A stretch of 64,000 nucleotides of DNA from Spizellomyces punctatus DAOM BR117 (taxonomy: Eukaryota > Chytridiomycota > Chytridiomycetes > Spizellomycetales > Spizellomycetaceae), in assembly GCF_000182565.1 (NCBI RefSeq), contig NW_015971537.1, positions 647,961 through 711,960 on the forward strand, written 5' to 3'. Below are positions 24,118 to 38,047 of this stretch, piece by piece. Below the pieces are notes generated by a model. It saw only the letters and a program-made list of their open reading frames with translations, had not been told where the DNA came from and did not search any database. Numbering within the stretch: the first letter of the stretch is position 1; the number at the start of each line of letters is the position of its first letter. The translations under genes and the position numbers were made by a program.

Positions 24118-24721
24118 ATGAACTTCGGAAACTTTGGTCAGCAGACGCAGGTTCAGAGCAACGTCAACATGTCCATGGCCGAGCAGGAACTGGTAAGAGC
24201 GACATATGCGCCCCGATGTCCGTCCAACGCATAATACCGTGATCAATTGTCCACCGTTGTAATCCCTGTGGGAAACCTTGATCGTTGGATACTAAGCCGC
24301 GGAAGAACAAACTGAAACTAGTCAAAGCTGCCTTTGAAGGACATGGGCACCGCTTTGCATCATTTGTCGAACTCAGGAAAATGAGTTTTCATGCTCGAGC
24401 TTTGTGATCTGTAGTGCTATAGCAGTAACTGATCCCGTGCCTTTCCATGTTTGCATCTCTTTAATTAGGAAATGGTGACTACGTTGTTCAACAAGTGAGT
24501 TTCCTATTTTACTTCGTCAGAATCGTTCATGGGCTAATCTGGCCGTTGTCAGCATCGTCGATTCATGCTATAGAAAGTGCGTACCCCCGAAATACCAAGA
24601 CGGCGAGCTGAATAAAGGAGAATCCGTCTGCATTGACCGTTGTGTTGCGAAATACTTCGAAGTGAACATGAAAGTAGGACAGAAGCTTACAGCGCAAGCA
24701 AACCAAGGGCAACTGCGATAG
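24118..24721 (+). CDS. TIM10: Mitochondrial small TIM chaperone TIM10
   Basis: Intermembrane-space chaperone that with TIM9 escorts carrier and TIM22-pathway precursors. Three exons, 24118-24192, 24469-24494 and 24553-24721, encode 89 residues, the standard size. The twin CX3C motif is intact: CYRKC and CIDRC, separated by PKYQDGELNKGES, followed by FEVNMKVGQKLTAQ. The middle exon is only 26 nt. The gene is divergent from ELP2 across about 265 bases and convergent with DOP1. Confidence 0.95.
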
Positions 24722-24991
24722 TCCTATCGATCAGCACCATTACCCTATATAGATAAAGAGGCGCAGGGAATCGCAGAGGCTGGAAGCAATACAGCCGATC
24801 AGCAACACACAGATCACCCGCGAGCGTAATATGGCTCTGTGTGATAGTCTACGTAGGAGACCTCGGCGAGCAGGGCCACCCACGTGGAGTAATTTGTTCT
24901 TAACATTGTAGATTTCATGCACAATATATACCGCATTCGTTCCGTCGTCAGGTGACTTCCATAGTCGTCTGGTGCGTAGTCTAATGTACAA

Positions 24992-27900
24992 TTAGGTTCT
25001 ATTTTCATTCTCCTTCACTGCTGGATGATTTGGGGAATTCAGATCTATCACTCCGCCGCTCACGTCTGCCCCCGCCTCGCGTCCTCCAAAGGCACCAGGA
25101 GACCCTGCTCCTCCTGACTCAGTCAAAGTGAGGGACGTCCTTGGTGTGCTATCGAACCCAGGAATAGCTGCATCGTCAACAAATAAAAATTCAGCCTCCA
25201 ACATATTTTCTACGAGTTCGATGTCGGGCTTCGCTAGTGAATATGTGGTCTCGTAGATGTATCTGCTCGCCGACTGGAAGAAAGGAAGTAGCTCACGCTT
25301 GTCCGAAATGGATCGAGCCGTCAGTAGAGGTCGTCGTCGTACTTGATGATGCAAGGACGTTGCTAGATCATCTGACACTGGGCGAAGCCCCTCAAGTGGA
25401 TAACTATCGATTGACGGTTGGGTCCACATTGACGAATCGTTCAGTTGCCCACTCCACTTCGTGTAGAGTTTGTCCACAAATGCCACCGGTCGCACCGCTG
25501 CGTTATTGGCATCTTGCAATACTTCCAATGTTTCCGTGATGAAGATCCATTGATGCCTGCGTCTCATTATATAAGACATGTCACAATTGCTTTGCTTTAA
25601 CACTCTCTTACCATTGAAATTCCTCAATCTGCAAAACTAACAGCAGATCCAAAAATTTGCAAGCAGCCAAAAAGGCTGCCGTGCTCTCCGCGCTGCGAGC
25701 TTCATCGCCCCTTAAATACATTTCAAACACACGTATCTGACCAGGCCCATTTTGGTTAGGGACAAATGGATTGGTGCAAGCTGATGCAATAGAGCTTACC
25801 AATTCTGTCAAAACGGTTGGCCAAAAATTTGCCAAATGATGCGTAGAAATCCTGCAAAGCAGAACCCGCAAGCACAAATACGCCTACATAGAGCGTTAGT
25901 TTGTAATTCTCTGTGAATGTCCTTGATAATGCTTCACACCTCAATATGCATGACATCCGATTTTACTTTGAAAATGTCCACCAGTTTCTCTTGTATACCT
26001 GGCAATTGAGGAACATACTGATCCATCGTCCCACTGAAAATGACAAAGGACAGGCGTCGAACTGCATATGCCCGTATTGTTGTCTCCTGATCCTTTGACA
26101 TAAAGAGCGTGGCGGACGGAACAGCCGATATCCGCCCTAAATCAGTCCGTCAAAAATGGGATACGGAGAAATCGAGAGTGAACAGTCCTGGGTTACCTAT
26201 AAGATCAGCTATCTTCTCCTTATCTGACGACACCATTGCTTGTACTATCACACGCCATTTCCTACTTGCCACGATGCCCATCTCAAAGAACTTCGGGTCT
26301 AGAAATGCATCCCATGCCTCCCGACGCCAAGCTCTGTGCGCAGCAGGCAAGGTCGTCATGGCACAAACAAGCTCCAAAATGGGATTGAGCAGTGCCTTCA
26401 CGCTGAAAATATTCAGTCAGCACTCGCATGTCAATTATGATTGCAGCTCTTCCCACCTTTGCTTATTTCTGAACAGGGGTGCGACGATGTAGTATACCAT
26501 GTTACTTAGAATTGATAATATACGGTCTTGATCTAGCAGAAATCTGCGTAGTGATGGTACAAGAGAGCTGCCAAAAAACACCACCACCTTCCCAATTCGT
26601 TATTTATATGGTAAACGTCAATTCGGACAGAACAGATACTCCTCACCTCCTGCACCAGCGATTCATCAGAAACCTTGCTCAAGCGTTTTACCATATGGTC
26701 TATCTCCGGCAATGGCAAAACTGCAGTTGCATCTCCGCGCCCTCCGATGCCAATGCCGACCTGATCTGCAATCCGATCCTCTTCAGTGAGGGAATTCCGG
26801 CCGGCGAACAAATGACTGCATACAGCTCTTACCAGCGTTGGCAGTATCTGTGTCGGCCGCTTGAACACTTTTCCGCCATGATCCCTGGTCAAAAGATCGC
26901 CCGGCTATTAAGATGCAATAATCGCAGACCTTCTGGTACAAGTCCTGAGGATACAATTGTCTGAGACAACCTAGCTATCATATTGTCACCCCAATGCAGT
27001 GACCAACCTCTGCTTCGCGCAAAATACGCTTGTCTTCAAACTGTGGTAGAGTGGCGAACTTTTCAAAGTACACGTTCAAAAGTCTACTCGAAGGCAGAGT
27101 ATCGCATGCGCTGAGCACAACTGCTGAGGAAATCGTTGTAGAGTTTTCTACTCACCTCAAGATAGGCAAAAACAAATGTTTATATGCAGACGCTTGGGCG
27201 CTAGCCTCTTTCACGTATGCGGCCACATAGGGCCACGTCTCTTTGAGGGTTTCCGCTGGAGCCCAAAGCGCGCAGTATTTCTCCAGAAATAGCACCAATG
27301 ATATGTCTGGTCTGTAACACGACATTAATGAGGGCACCATTTCACTCGATTGCGAAAATGAGACATACAAAGTCCGCGCTTTCAGAGATGCCTTCTTTAT
27401 GCGATCTCTTTGACTGGTTCCTTGAAGAATTACCCCGCGTTCCTTCAATATGTCAAGGACTGTGGTCACTATCGACCTTGGAGTACTTCCGTGAATCACC
27501 TCCATCATTGCGATAGCGGTTCGCTTCAGCGCCTTCTCCTGGATAGCAGCTGTGAGCATAATGCACTGCCGTGCTCTGGCGGACATGCTGCATACGCTCA
27601 CCTCCTTGTCAACGTGACCCCCATTTTCCGCGAGCCATACCTCAATTAACGACTCGATGGTATCTGCCGAATGTAATTTGTAAGTGGCTTCCAAGACTTT
27701 ACGGATTCGAAAACGTAAACGATCCCTCAGAAATGTGAAGGACATGCCCATGCTTTCTTGAGCGTTGCTTTGATCGAGCTGGTTACGGGATTCCATGGAT
27801 TGCCCTTCAGTCGAACATACGTCAAACAACCCATACAGCTCCTGCAAATTCCTCAAGATTGACGGCAGTAGGTTCAAAACTACTTCCGTCATCCGTTGCT

Positions 27901-30900
27901 GCGCCGTCTCTGCTTCCAGACCCCTTTCATCGCTACCAAAGACGCTGGCAACGTAGCCTGTGAAAAATTTGAAGCTGGTCCCTCCCGCTCCCGGTGGCCC
28001 GCCTTTCGCTCCGGTACTATCCAAACCACCTTCCGCCAAACAAAATGCGATAAGTTTCTCCAACCCATACAATAGGACTAGCGCATCTAGCTCGGGGTAC
28101 GCTTGCATTGACAATTGCTCATCTCCTGGGTCGATTCCATTGCTTTGTAACCGCTCGAAACTATATGACATATACTTTCTCATTCCATCTTGATACTTCC
28201 GTAGCTCGTCACAAAGACATTGTATTATGGGGAGCAAAATCCTTCTGAAAGAGTTTCGAAGATGGGGAAGGGAAGAAAGGATGAAGTCCATGTAATGTTG
28301 GAGCACGGGCCGATTGGTGCGTATTGAAAGGGCATCGAGCAAAGTGCGAACCAGGATTGGAGATGAGCCTTCGCAAAACAAACGATGAATGGGCGTTAAT
28401 CGCACATTTTTCTAAGGCATCTTCTTACCAATAGTGCGCAAGCGAGGAAAAGTAGCATTGGAATTTGGCTTTGTTTCGCTGCTCTCCGTGTGCTCTTGCG
28501 ATTCCGTTCTCATCTCCGCTGCTAACATACTGTCCATTGCCGCTGACACAGGCACATCCGCTTTGGTAGAGACGGGCACCGTTCCAACTTCGTGAACCAC
28601 TCGCTGAGAACTGAGCAAGCCTGCAATGCCATGCAGTACCTGAAGCATTCGTGGCTGCACATCTAGTTTGCAAGCGAATATGCAATACAGCAACTTGCGA
28701 ATGACTATTCCTTGGACGACGGACACTAGCTGATAATTCGCGTAATCGGACCGGGATAACACAATAAGTAGGAACTCAGCCGCACGAGCTTGAATCGATT
28801 CTATCAGGTTGATCTCGCTGGTCGAGGCATGCGGGAGTGGTTCGCTCTGAAGGTACCTAAGTGGATTGACAGTTACTCGCATTGAATCATCTAAGATGCA
28901 CAGAGAACGCACCTCAGACTAAGCGTTATCAGCAGTTCCGCGTACGTGAAATGGTTGCTTGGAATATTATAGTCTGAGAAATGTATATATCAGTGGCGGT
29001 GGGCGCGAGATATCGAAAGCTGCGCACGTAATACCCTCTTCCATCCAGCGACAAGCGTTAACAAGATCAGGTAGTTTAACTGTGGCCATCCATATAGATC
29101 GTAGGAACAGCCGATCTCCAAAACTTAAGATCCCTAGCAAAGTCTGGTAGGCGTAGTCCACTTGCGCTTGATTGAAGGGCGCTGTGTAATAAAAGAGGGC
29201 CACGTCTTCGCCACTGACGCGAACGTTTTTTGAAATACGGCGGATGTCCCGATGAAGCAGAATCGCCAACAACGGATCAAGAATTCTTCAAAGTAGAATG
29301 AGCGATTTAATCACCTTCATTCGCATCATGCTAATGAGACGGCGCTTACCGGATATATGATTTGACATAGGATCTGAACCACGTTTCTCCACCTCTGCGA
29401 ATGAGAGGATCCTTGCTTCGCAATGCGTCAAGCATTATAAATAAGGGGCGGGAGAAAAGCATACTAGCGTGACTCGCAGCTTCTTCTGCACGAGAGACTG
29501 AGAATTCGATGATAGCGTAGCAAACTAGCTGATTCTTCATACCCGACAGCCTCCAGAAAATGCCAAACTTCTCGAAGCGTCCTAGCCGCTCCGACGATGT
29601 TCCGCTTGTTAACTGTTGAGCCATGACATTTTCCATTATATAGGAGCTCGATACAGAACAGAGAGCCCATATTAGCTCCACAGCACGAGAGTGATATCGG
29701 ACCTCCTCAGGGCCTAGGAACATCCATAACTACAATGGTGTCAGGACAGCTTTCTCAACCATTCCCATCCGCGCCAACACATACTTTTTGCATAACTGCA
29801 CACACAAAATGATTGAACTGCGGTGGCTCAGGAATTGGATAGAGCTTGCTGGTGAGCAGGCTTAGCAAACAGCTCAAAGCAGCGTTGAGGACGGGAAAGT
29901 CATTGACCTACGGGACATAGATCAATCCCTCTACCGCCATAGCATGACAAGCAAAATCACATAACAGGCGTACCATATGTGCTGCATTCATCAATGGCAC
30001 AAGCCACATCGTTCCCGTTCCTTCTGACACTGACGGCAGTGGAACACCCTCTTCTGTACAGTGTTGTTGTACATCGCCTTGTGACATTCGCCGCAATTGG
30101 GCCTCGCGATCCAGGGGATCTAGATGGGCGGCAAGACTTTGAATGATCGTTGTTACTTGTCCGAATACGCTTGTTATCCGGCGTCTGCCATGATAAGATG
30201 ATACCGGCGCATTCACCACTGTTCGGTCCAGTGCTTCGTTCGCAGGTTTTTCAACTTGGTGGTCATGAAAAATCCCATCCGTTATCAACCGGGCCACGAA
30301 AGCGAGCAAGTCACTGAAACCTGATTGAAGAATATTCCTTCCCACTAGAATGTTTTGCTGACGAAAGGGGTCCAATGCACCGGATGCATTGTCAGCCATC
30401 TCATAAAACTCATCAATTTCCACTACCATATCCCTTTTAGTTTGCTCTACGCCTGTACGCTTTGCCGCCGATGAAAGCCCTCCATTCCCGTCACCGGCTG
30501 CATCTGTCGGCGGTAATTCTTCCATGCTGGCACCACCGAAATCACGCAATGACCAGGAGTGGGATAGGACGTCATCGCCAATGAGAAATTCAAGTTTACC
30601 GATCAGCTTTAAGTATAATGGTAAATTAGCAAGAGTTTCGGGAAGAGACGGTAACGTCTAAAAGAAGAATTCACGCGTTAGATGTTGATGATAAGCATAA
30701 TCTTGTATGAATTACCGTAAGTCGATTGGTCATGGTTTTGAACAAAAACGGCAAATGAACACGTTGGGTCTCGTCGTCACTCCATTTGAAGGTCGAAAGC
30801 GCAAAATCGAAGAGCTCATAACCCTGAGGATGATTCATTATCAAGGTCGTTTGCGATGCCTGCTTGCCAAGAAGTGTTACCTCGACTTTGTCCATGGATT

Positions 30901-32874
30901 CGAGCGAGGCTTTGCGTACAATGCGGTACAATTGCGTCCAAATCAGCAGAGGGTCTACCATATCTAAAAACATCGTCGCCGTTTGCAATAGCTAGCACCC
31001 ATTGTAGATTTGTTGAGTCGTGGGAATCAAATAGGGCAATAAAACTACGGTTACCTCTGTCTGATGGGTTGAAGACTCCATCTGCTTTTTCAGGGAGTGG
31101 AAAATGATAGGAAAAAGATCGCGCAGCAAAGGTTGTCCGATTTCAGTCTTGTCCATTAAAGATATCATTATTTTATACGGTTTGGAGATCTCAGAAAAAT
31201 CGGCGCTGGGAGTATAGAACATAGCCTTCCCGAGAAGTGTCAGGTAGCCTGCTCATCACGGAAACTGACACTCCTTGTCTTACTTACCCTCAATGCCGAA
31301 GTCAGAGGAAATCTACAATCATCTGCCAAAAGTTTACTGTCGGCTGACCCTATGTCGAATGTCATTCAATGAGGATCAACGAAAAGTGTGAACACTTAAC
31401 CCATACCTAGTAGCCATGCGTAAAGCCGGCGATTGAGAGACATGTCTTTGCGTAAAACAACGCCTGCCGATGCACCGAGCAGTAAAACCAGGTCGGGCCC
31501 GTGAAAGAGGCTAGCCAAGTTCACTCCGATTAGCGAACTGCCAGGAGTAGATCCCATTGCATATCCCGTACCCATATTTCAAAGGGAAATGGACCAGCAG
31601 CAATTCTAATGCCCCCCTTTGCACCAGCAGGACTCTGTCTTCCAACACTGCGGATAATGCCCTCGCCAACAAGCTCGTATCGTTTCCAAGCACCACAGCG
31701 ACGTCTAAACCACAGGCGATGACTGATTTACAGAAGGCCACGTCGAACTTGACTGCTCATGCATACCTTCTGCGGAGGATACTTTTGGCATTCGCCGAAG
31801 TAGATAGTTTACAGCGGCTAAGCGCAAGTGCGGCACGGATATCAACGAAAGCCAAATACAATGGTAGAAATATCCTTGACCAACGCTGCGTACGAGGCCA
31901 TCCAAAATTCCCATAACCTATACCATAAGCGTTAGCCTATTCCCTAAATACTTAGGTTAGTATGTCAAACGTTACCCACCCTGTCGAAATATTCATTATT
32001 CTCTTCCTCTAAACTGGGAAGAAGTGCTAATATCAATGCTTTAAGACTTGGTTTTAAACGCAAGCCCAAGGGTAGATAATATTTTTCGTACAGAGCCAGA
32101 ACTTGCGGCTATGCACAGAGTGAGCACTCCATTTAGCAGCCACTCTATTGATGGACGACTACTGTGCTCCTGTACCTTCACCGTTGTTGGCGAATTCTGC
32201 AAGAATGGAAATAGTCCACACGACCAAAGGGGTAGATCCTCCGCTAATTGCGTCGTCTATTAGATCGCCGGCCATCTACATGAGTCCTCAAGACGTTCTG
32301 CTAGTAAGATGGACATGCACTCACACCAGTGGCCTCGAAAATCAGTCCGTAAACATCCAACGTCTTTTGATGTACCCCCGCTGGTAGCGCAGGATTCAGA
32401 CATTGCGCCAAACGTTTTGCAATCACTAGCTTCTGTGGTATAGCTGAATGGCTGGAGTGCGCTTGAAGCGTCTGAAGAAATTTGGTGATAAGAGTCACCC
32501 GGTGACATGGTTGAATTGTTGTACTAGGAATGTACCTTAGCGAGTCGGGTCAAGAAGCCTATCACGTCAGCCCATTCGCTAATTGTGTCAAATGATAGAA
32601 GAATCTTGTCCACCGCATTGAGGTATCTCCTGTACTTGGGATCTTTACGCAAATCTACCAGGGCATGTTCTCATTAATCATGCAGTAACCGCAGAGTGCA
32701 TAGGATCTGCCCTAACTTTGGACAAAACCAAGAGCGTTGCCAGTTGCAGCATACATAACCATCATTCTCACCTTCTGAGCTTGTACTCTCATATGTATCG
32801 CCAATGGGAAATTCAGTAGACGCAGAAGCCCGCAGCGCACCAGGCTCACTGATGTTGCCTGAGGACTCCGCCAT
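24992..32874 (-). CDS. DOP1: DOP1/Dopey family protein, very large
   Basis: Peripheral Golgi/endosome protein that works with MON2 and the flippase Neo1/ATP9-type module in membrane traffic. The gene fills almost 8 kb with many exons. The start at 32874 opens MAESSGNISEPGALRAS, and the next exon gives the Dopey N-terminal signature SFDTISEWADVIGFLTRLAK. Further on are MSLNRRLYAWLLG, the 30 kb region with AYVASVFGS-type spacers around 27.9 kb, and the longest exon (27152-28405) with RTNRPVLQHYMDFILSSLPH and IQCLCDELRKYQ. The C-terminus (25556 down to the stop at 24992) contains the RRRPLL...FFQSASRYIYETTY region. I did not fix each splice site, so the total length is approximate (over 2,000 residues). 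It is divergent from TATDN1. Confidence 0.88.
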
Positions 32875-33338
32875 ATATCCTCCCTCCTATGTCTTGCAGC
32901 TACTCAGTAGCGAACCGCGATAAAGGCGCATGGGTGGGAAACCAACAATTGTCGTGGGGTGGAGACAAGTAGGAGGTGCAACTGGATTGCAGCCAGCACG
33001 AAAAGATACAATGACCAGTGCTGGAGCTTCGAAGCTCTGTTTAATAACTATTGGCCGCACTCCTAAACATTCGCAACACTTAGCCGCGATCTTGCCGATC
33101 TCTGCTGACACGAAGTGCGGCTTTTTGGATTGGACGACGTTCTGTTGGATGAGTCATTATGACTCATTCACATTACCAGTTAGTGTACAAGATCATCCTG
33201 AGATATCTTGAAAAATGAACGTTTGCCTGCTGCTTCGTTTTTACGAAATTCAAACAGACTAGCGTATACCTCTACATTCTGGCGACTAGAAGTCTAAGTC
33301 CCTTCACGCTGCCGCCTGGCGTCCGGCAGATAAGCAAG
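32875..33338. other. Divergent intergenic region between DOP1 and TATDN1
   Basis: About 460 bases shared as promoter by two diverging genes. It contains no gene that I can support and no repeat array. Confidence 0.5.
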
Positions 33339-34702
33339 ATGGCTTACAAGTGTATTGGTAGGTATGATATGTGGCCAGAAAGGAAAAAGCAGAGAACCGC
33401 AATGCTTTTCTATTATAGATATCGGTGTAAATTTGACGGACCCCATGTTTCGCGGCACATATCGGGGAAAGCCGGTGCACACAGGTACGCTGGCATCAAC
33501 CTCTCAAAGTTCGACACATCGCCCATTATCGCGCAGATGACCTCGAGCAGGTACTTCAACGGGCTCGTGACGCTGGCGTAGAACGCATTATGGTGACCGG
33601 TGCGTTTCTCCTGCTCAAGTTCAACTATCATATGGTTGACAATCTCTGTTGTATTAGGAGGAAATCTCAAAGAAAGTCAAGAGGCGCTCCATCTAGCTCG
33701 CCGGCATGGTAAAGACATAATTAACCCGCTGTTGCCTGCAGAAGAATAAATGCTGGACCTTTCCAGATTTTCTCTTTTCAACCGTGGGATGTCATCCTAC
33801 ACGATGTCAAGAGTTTGAAACATCATCAGACGGAACACCCCAGGATCCGGACGCTTACTTCACCTCCTTATTGAGTATTATTAAGGAAGATGCAGCATCT
33901 CCTTCTGCAAAGGTGGTTGCAGTTGGCGAATGTGGGCTTGATTATGATCGGTTAGAATTTTGTCCGAAGGAACTCCAGCTACGGTTAGTGGCGCTTTGGC
34001 ACGATTTGCACGCTGGCGATCACGGAAACTAACATTCACGTAGATACTATGAACGTCAGTTTGACCTTGCTCAGCAAACAGGTCTTCCAATGTTCCTGCA
34101 CAATCGAAACACAGGTTCTGATTTCATTGAATTGACCAAACGTAATCGATCAAAATTCGTGGGTGGGGTCGTTCATTCGTTTGATGGCTCAATAGAGGAA
34201 ATGAAGGTAATAGTCGGAGAGCTGGACCTGTTCGTTGGTATAAATGGATGGTACGTCTACTGGACGTCTAAGCAGTCGTGGACGGGCTTTAGACTTAAGA
34301 CTTACATTCCGGCAGTTCCTTGAAGACGCAACGTAATCTGGATGTAGTAAAAGAAATACCTGTTGACCGGCTAATGATTGAAACAGACGCTCCATGGTGC
34401 GACGTTAGGCCGACGCACGCATCCTACAAATATATCAAAGATACTGAATTTGCAAATGCAAGTTCCCACAAGAAAAAAGAAAAGTTTGAGATGGGTTGCA
34501 TGGTAAAGGGACGCAACGAGCCCTGCCAAATAAGGTGGGCCCCTCGCATAGTGTCATTATCCGCTCATGCTGTGTGATATTAACTGACATGTTTAGGCAA
34601 GTCTTAAAAGTTATTGCTGATCTGAAAAGCATGGATATAAGGGAATTATCAGAGATTGTGTATCACAATACAAGAAAGATGTTTTTTCTGGGAAGATCTT
34701 AG
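33339..34702 (+). CDS. TATDN1: TatD-family deoxyribonuclease, TATDN1 type
   Basis: Metal-dependent nuclease of the TatD family, linked elsewhere to DNA degradation and decatenation. Eight exons: 33339-33357, 33419-33484, 33537-33599, 33658-33708, 33767-33983, 34044-34250, 34316-34534, 34597-34702; 315 residues. Conserved blocks: [67 protein letters not shown] (metal-binding Glu), [23 protein letters not shown] (metal His) and [14 protein letters not shown] (metal Asp). The order and length match human TATDN1. The first exon is only 19 nt. Confidence 0.95.
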
Positions 34703-35014
34703 TAAACATACAATCTCAATAGAATTTAAGTAGATCTGAGATGCGTACGGTCGATGGAAAGCTTGTAACTATCAAACGTCAATGTTGCACGGGATACTAT
34801 TGGGCGAAGGAGATGGAATCAAAGCACTTACAGAAATTCGCCTTACCGAGTAGATGCATCCATTAACTCCAGTAGTGAAAATGAAAGCCAGAAAACTCTG
34901 ATCTGCTGGTCAAAACTTTGAAGCTTCAGCTGCAACAGTCTTCGGGGCTCGCCACGATCCACGATCGATGATGCGTGATCGTACAGACATGGAACGTGTC
35001 AACCTCATCGCTTG

Positions 35015-35233
35015 ATGGCCATTTCAACACGCTTCTACCTCGCAACATTCTTCGCTTATTTCTTTCTACGGAAGCGCCTGAAGAATAGTAAACCGATTTT
35101 TTTTATCCTTGCGGTTCTTCTCGGGTTGGTAGTCCTTCATTACCTGGCTCTTCCCTTCCCGCACCTCCCACACGGCGCACGTTCTGCACCAGGGCAGTTG
35201 CCCTCAACCCCACAGCCATCACCGAGCGAATAA
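35015..35233 (+). CDS. Possible small membrane protein
   Basis: An uninterrupted frame of 72 codons in an otherwise empty 1-kb gap. It begins MAISTRFYLATFFAYFFLRK, has a basic patch (RKRLKNSKP), one clear membrane segment (IFFILAVLLGLVVLHYLALP) and a short Pro/Ser-rich tail. The ATG has G at +4. I recognise no family. It could be a real single-pass protein or chance; nothing beyond composition supports it. Confidence 0.3.
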   Translation: MAISTRFYLATFFAYFFLRKRLKNSKPIFFILAVLLGLVVLHYLALPFPHLPHGARSAPGQLPSTPQPSPSE

Positions 35234-35747
35234 AGCATGGATAGGGAAAGCTCAAAAGTGAACGTTGGATTGTAGCAGACGCAGAGCTCTGTCGTCGCGC
35301 TGTGGAGATGGGCGCCAGGTTGACCAGTCAGAACGGAAACGCAGGCAAACCTAATAAGTGGGCTCGAGCGAATCAAACATTCCTGCGATACTTTATTATC
35401 ATTATGGCCTCTGGGATAGTGGGCCGTGAAAATGGGAGGTTCACCATGTACCCGGCATCCAACCAGAGGCCTAGAATAGTGTCGGATAAAGGATGAAGCT
35501 ACACGAGGTCGGCCGTGCGCCATCAATGGCTTATATTCTTCTCGTTCCCCCTCTATTTGCGATTCACCCTGGAGAGGCCACTTGAGCGAGATAGACTGTT
35601 GGAGTTGCAGAAAAAATGGGCTTTGGTTAATGACGTGTACGGTCATTGAGAATCACGGATGGACAACTGATATTGACAATAACAAAAGAGGTGTACATGG
35701 TCATAAACATGGGTATCAGACGAATTGTAACTAGTCATCAAAGACTG
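35234..35747. other. Intergenic region before the aspartic protease 3' end
   Basis: About 510 bases between the small ORF and the stop codon of the aspartic protease on the other strand. No gene, repeat or RNA was recognised. Confidence 0.45.
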
Positions 35748-38047
35748 TCAATGCTTGGCGAGGGCAAGACCAACGCGTGGCTGCAGCGAGTTGCTCTGCA
35801 CATTATAATCGTATATCTGATAGTACTGTGCGAAATTTAGGAACGATAAGTACAACCAATACCTCAAGCCATAAGTTAAACTCGTCTTACCTTCCGAAGG
35901 AAAACTTCCCCAAGAATCCACTTGTCAGTAACATCTTGCTAATTGCACATCCCAATCAAATGGTTCTGTCAGAAACTGGAATGTGTTGACGATAGCATAT
36001 TATTTGAACCTACGTTTTGGCGAGCCTGAAATGGAGCGTAACAGGTATTCGGGTCATCAGGCCAGACTCGAGTAGGCAAATCCGCAGCTGATGGAGAGAT
36101 GTTGAACTTGGAAAGCGGCAGGTGCAAATACCATTTTGAACATACCATCAAGCGTGAACTTGTTTCCTTGCAAGGTGAAGGTGATCTTGACACCACTGTT
36201 TTTGGCCTTATTGCAGCTCACCGCCCACAATCCGCGGACCCCGGCACCGTATGCTCCCAAGAGGCCATTCAGTCTTGCAGCCACGGCATAGTCCACGACA
36301 ATCAGGGTTGTTCCTGGATAGTTAGCAAGGAACGCAAATGATATTTTTTAATTGCAAAGAAACAGTCCTTCCTGTAAATCGGCGGGTCACGTACCAGTAT
36401 CCACAATTCCTCTAATGGCTCTTCCGCTTGGCACCAAATTTACCCCATCCGGACCCGCAATCCCGTTCAGTTGAACGTGCCACCAGTTGGCGGTATTAGG
36501 GACGCTCAGCCACGTAATCGGTCCAGTATATCTAGCAGGGTTGCCTGTAGTGCTGCCCAGAGCCAATTCACCACCGACAGTCGAACCAGGTGCAGCACTC
36601 CAAGATACATATTTATCCAGCCATACCCCAAAAGCGGGTTGCTGCAGCTTTCGCCCGTAATAAAGGTTCTCAATTATCGACGATTTTCCAACGAGATTAT
36701 CAGGAACCACAGAGTTTGCCCAAGAGAGGGACGAGAAACCTGTGAACACACTGTTAGAGATTGCGTCGGATAGTACTTCAATCGGTTCGACCTACTTAAT
36801 CCGAGCAACCCGTCGACATTAGCTGGCTGTACATTATTCATCTGATCTGCCTGAATGAACACCTGTGACGTAGCGATCAAATTTCCAATGCGCACGTAAT
36901 CCTAGATAGTAGCAAGGAAGGCTTCACTACAAAGTACATCGGTATGTGATCTGTCTTGCTTACCGTGACAACGCTACCCGAAGCGGAACCGAGACTATAC
37001 TTTTGTTTTTATTGACGAGATCGAGCGTCAAAGTTTGGAACAGAAACAGCGTGAACAAAATGGAGGAAAGTAACTTACATAGGTAGTGACCGGAATGCCA
37101 AGCTGGTAAGCTGTCCTTGATTGCGTTGCGTCGTACCTTCTTCTTTGTGAACAGGGGCTGCCGCATTTCATAGAAGGAATCCACAGGTCAGCAGAACCTG
37201 ACAGTGTTGATGAGTATATGACGAGTCCAAGCAATACGTGAGGGCGGCCACAAACCAGTATCAATGACTACGGAGAACCATTTTCCCGGAGTTCCAACCA
37301 GGATACTCGTGTAATACTGATATAGAATTTCCAAAGTAGAGTACGTTCATTTGTGATTCGCCGATGACGAAGAGAAGCACTTTTCCTTACCATTGTGTCA
37401 TAATTGTTGGAAATATCAGCCACGTTTGGGGTTGAAGGCGCAACATACTGCCTCCTACTTTTTGATTCTCCCATTCCACGCCGCCTGAGATTGAGAGGGG
37501 GTTCATCCTCGTCCTCTTCACCGACGTAGTACTGCAACATCTCATCTTCATCTGGCTCGCCAATATAATCTGGGTCTCCGTCAACATCGGTAGTACCCCC
37601 TTCATCCCTGGCACGCAAGTTTTGAATCAAATCGTCTGCGGCTTCCGGAATACCGGCAGTAACATTTTTCTCCACAAAATGGAGGGACGCCATCGCCTTA
37701 GCAATGTCTTCTGCGGTGACATCCTCTTTCAACGTAACCAAACCGTCGTCACTACGACGAAGGAGACTACGCCTGAACGCAAGGCGGCCCTCAGGGTGGC
37801 GGATCATTGGAATGCTATATAATTGAAACCAGGTCGTCGTTGTGAATGTAGGAACAGTGCAGGCAAACCATTAATCACTGTAAATGGGGCTAAGAATACA
37901 GGAGATCTCTTACATGGCGGGTCCAGTGGGTGCGTCACCAGAGCCTCCTGCAAGAACGTCCGCTCCTGCCGGGTTCTGGCCCACTAAAGTAGCCGCAACA
38001 GCGGCTCCAAGTAGTGGCAGAGCGTACTGTTGCAGATGCATCCACAT
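35748..38047 (-). CDS. Pepsin-type aspartic protease (secreted or vacuolar)
   Basis: Aspartyl endopeptidase made as a preproenzyme of 524 residues. Eleven exons: 37914-38047, 37391-37814, 37256-37316, 37079-37197, 36964-36999, 36796-36901, 36395-36739, 36146-36313, 36014-36087, 35891-35920, 35748-35825. The start gives a signal peptide-like MWMHLQQYALPLLGAAVAAT. A propeptide of more than 100 residues with several Arg-rich sites (LRRRGMGESKSRR) and a strongly acidic stretch (PDEDEMLQYYVGEEDEDE) precedes the mature domain at YTSILVGTPGKWFSVVIDTG. The first catalytic DTG is followed by SADLWIPS. The second is IVDTGTTLIVV. The flap-side YSLGSASGSVVT and the terminal WILGEVFLRKYYQIYDY are typical. 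Substrate unknown. Confidence 0.92.
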
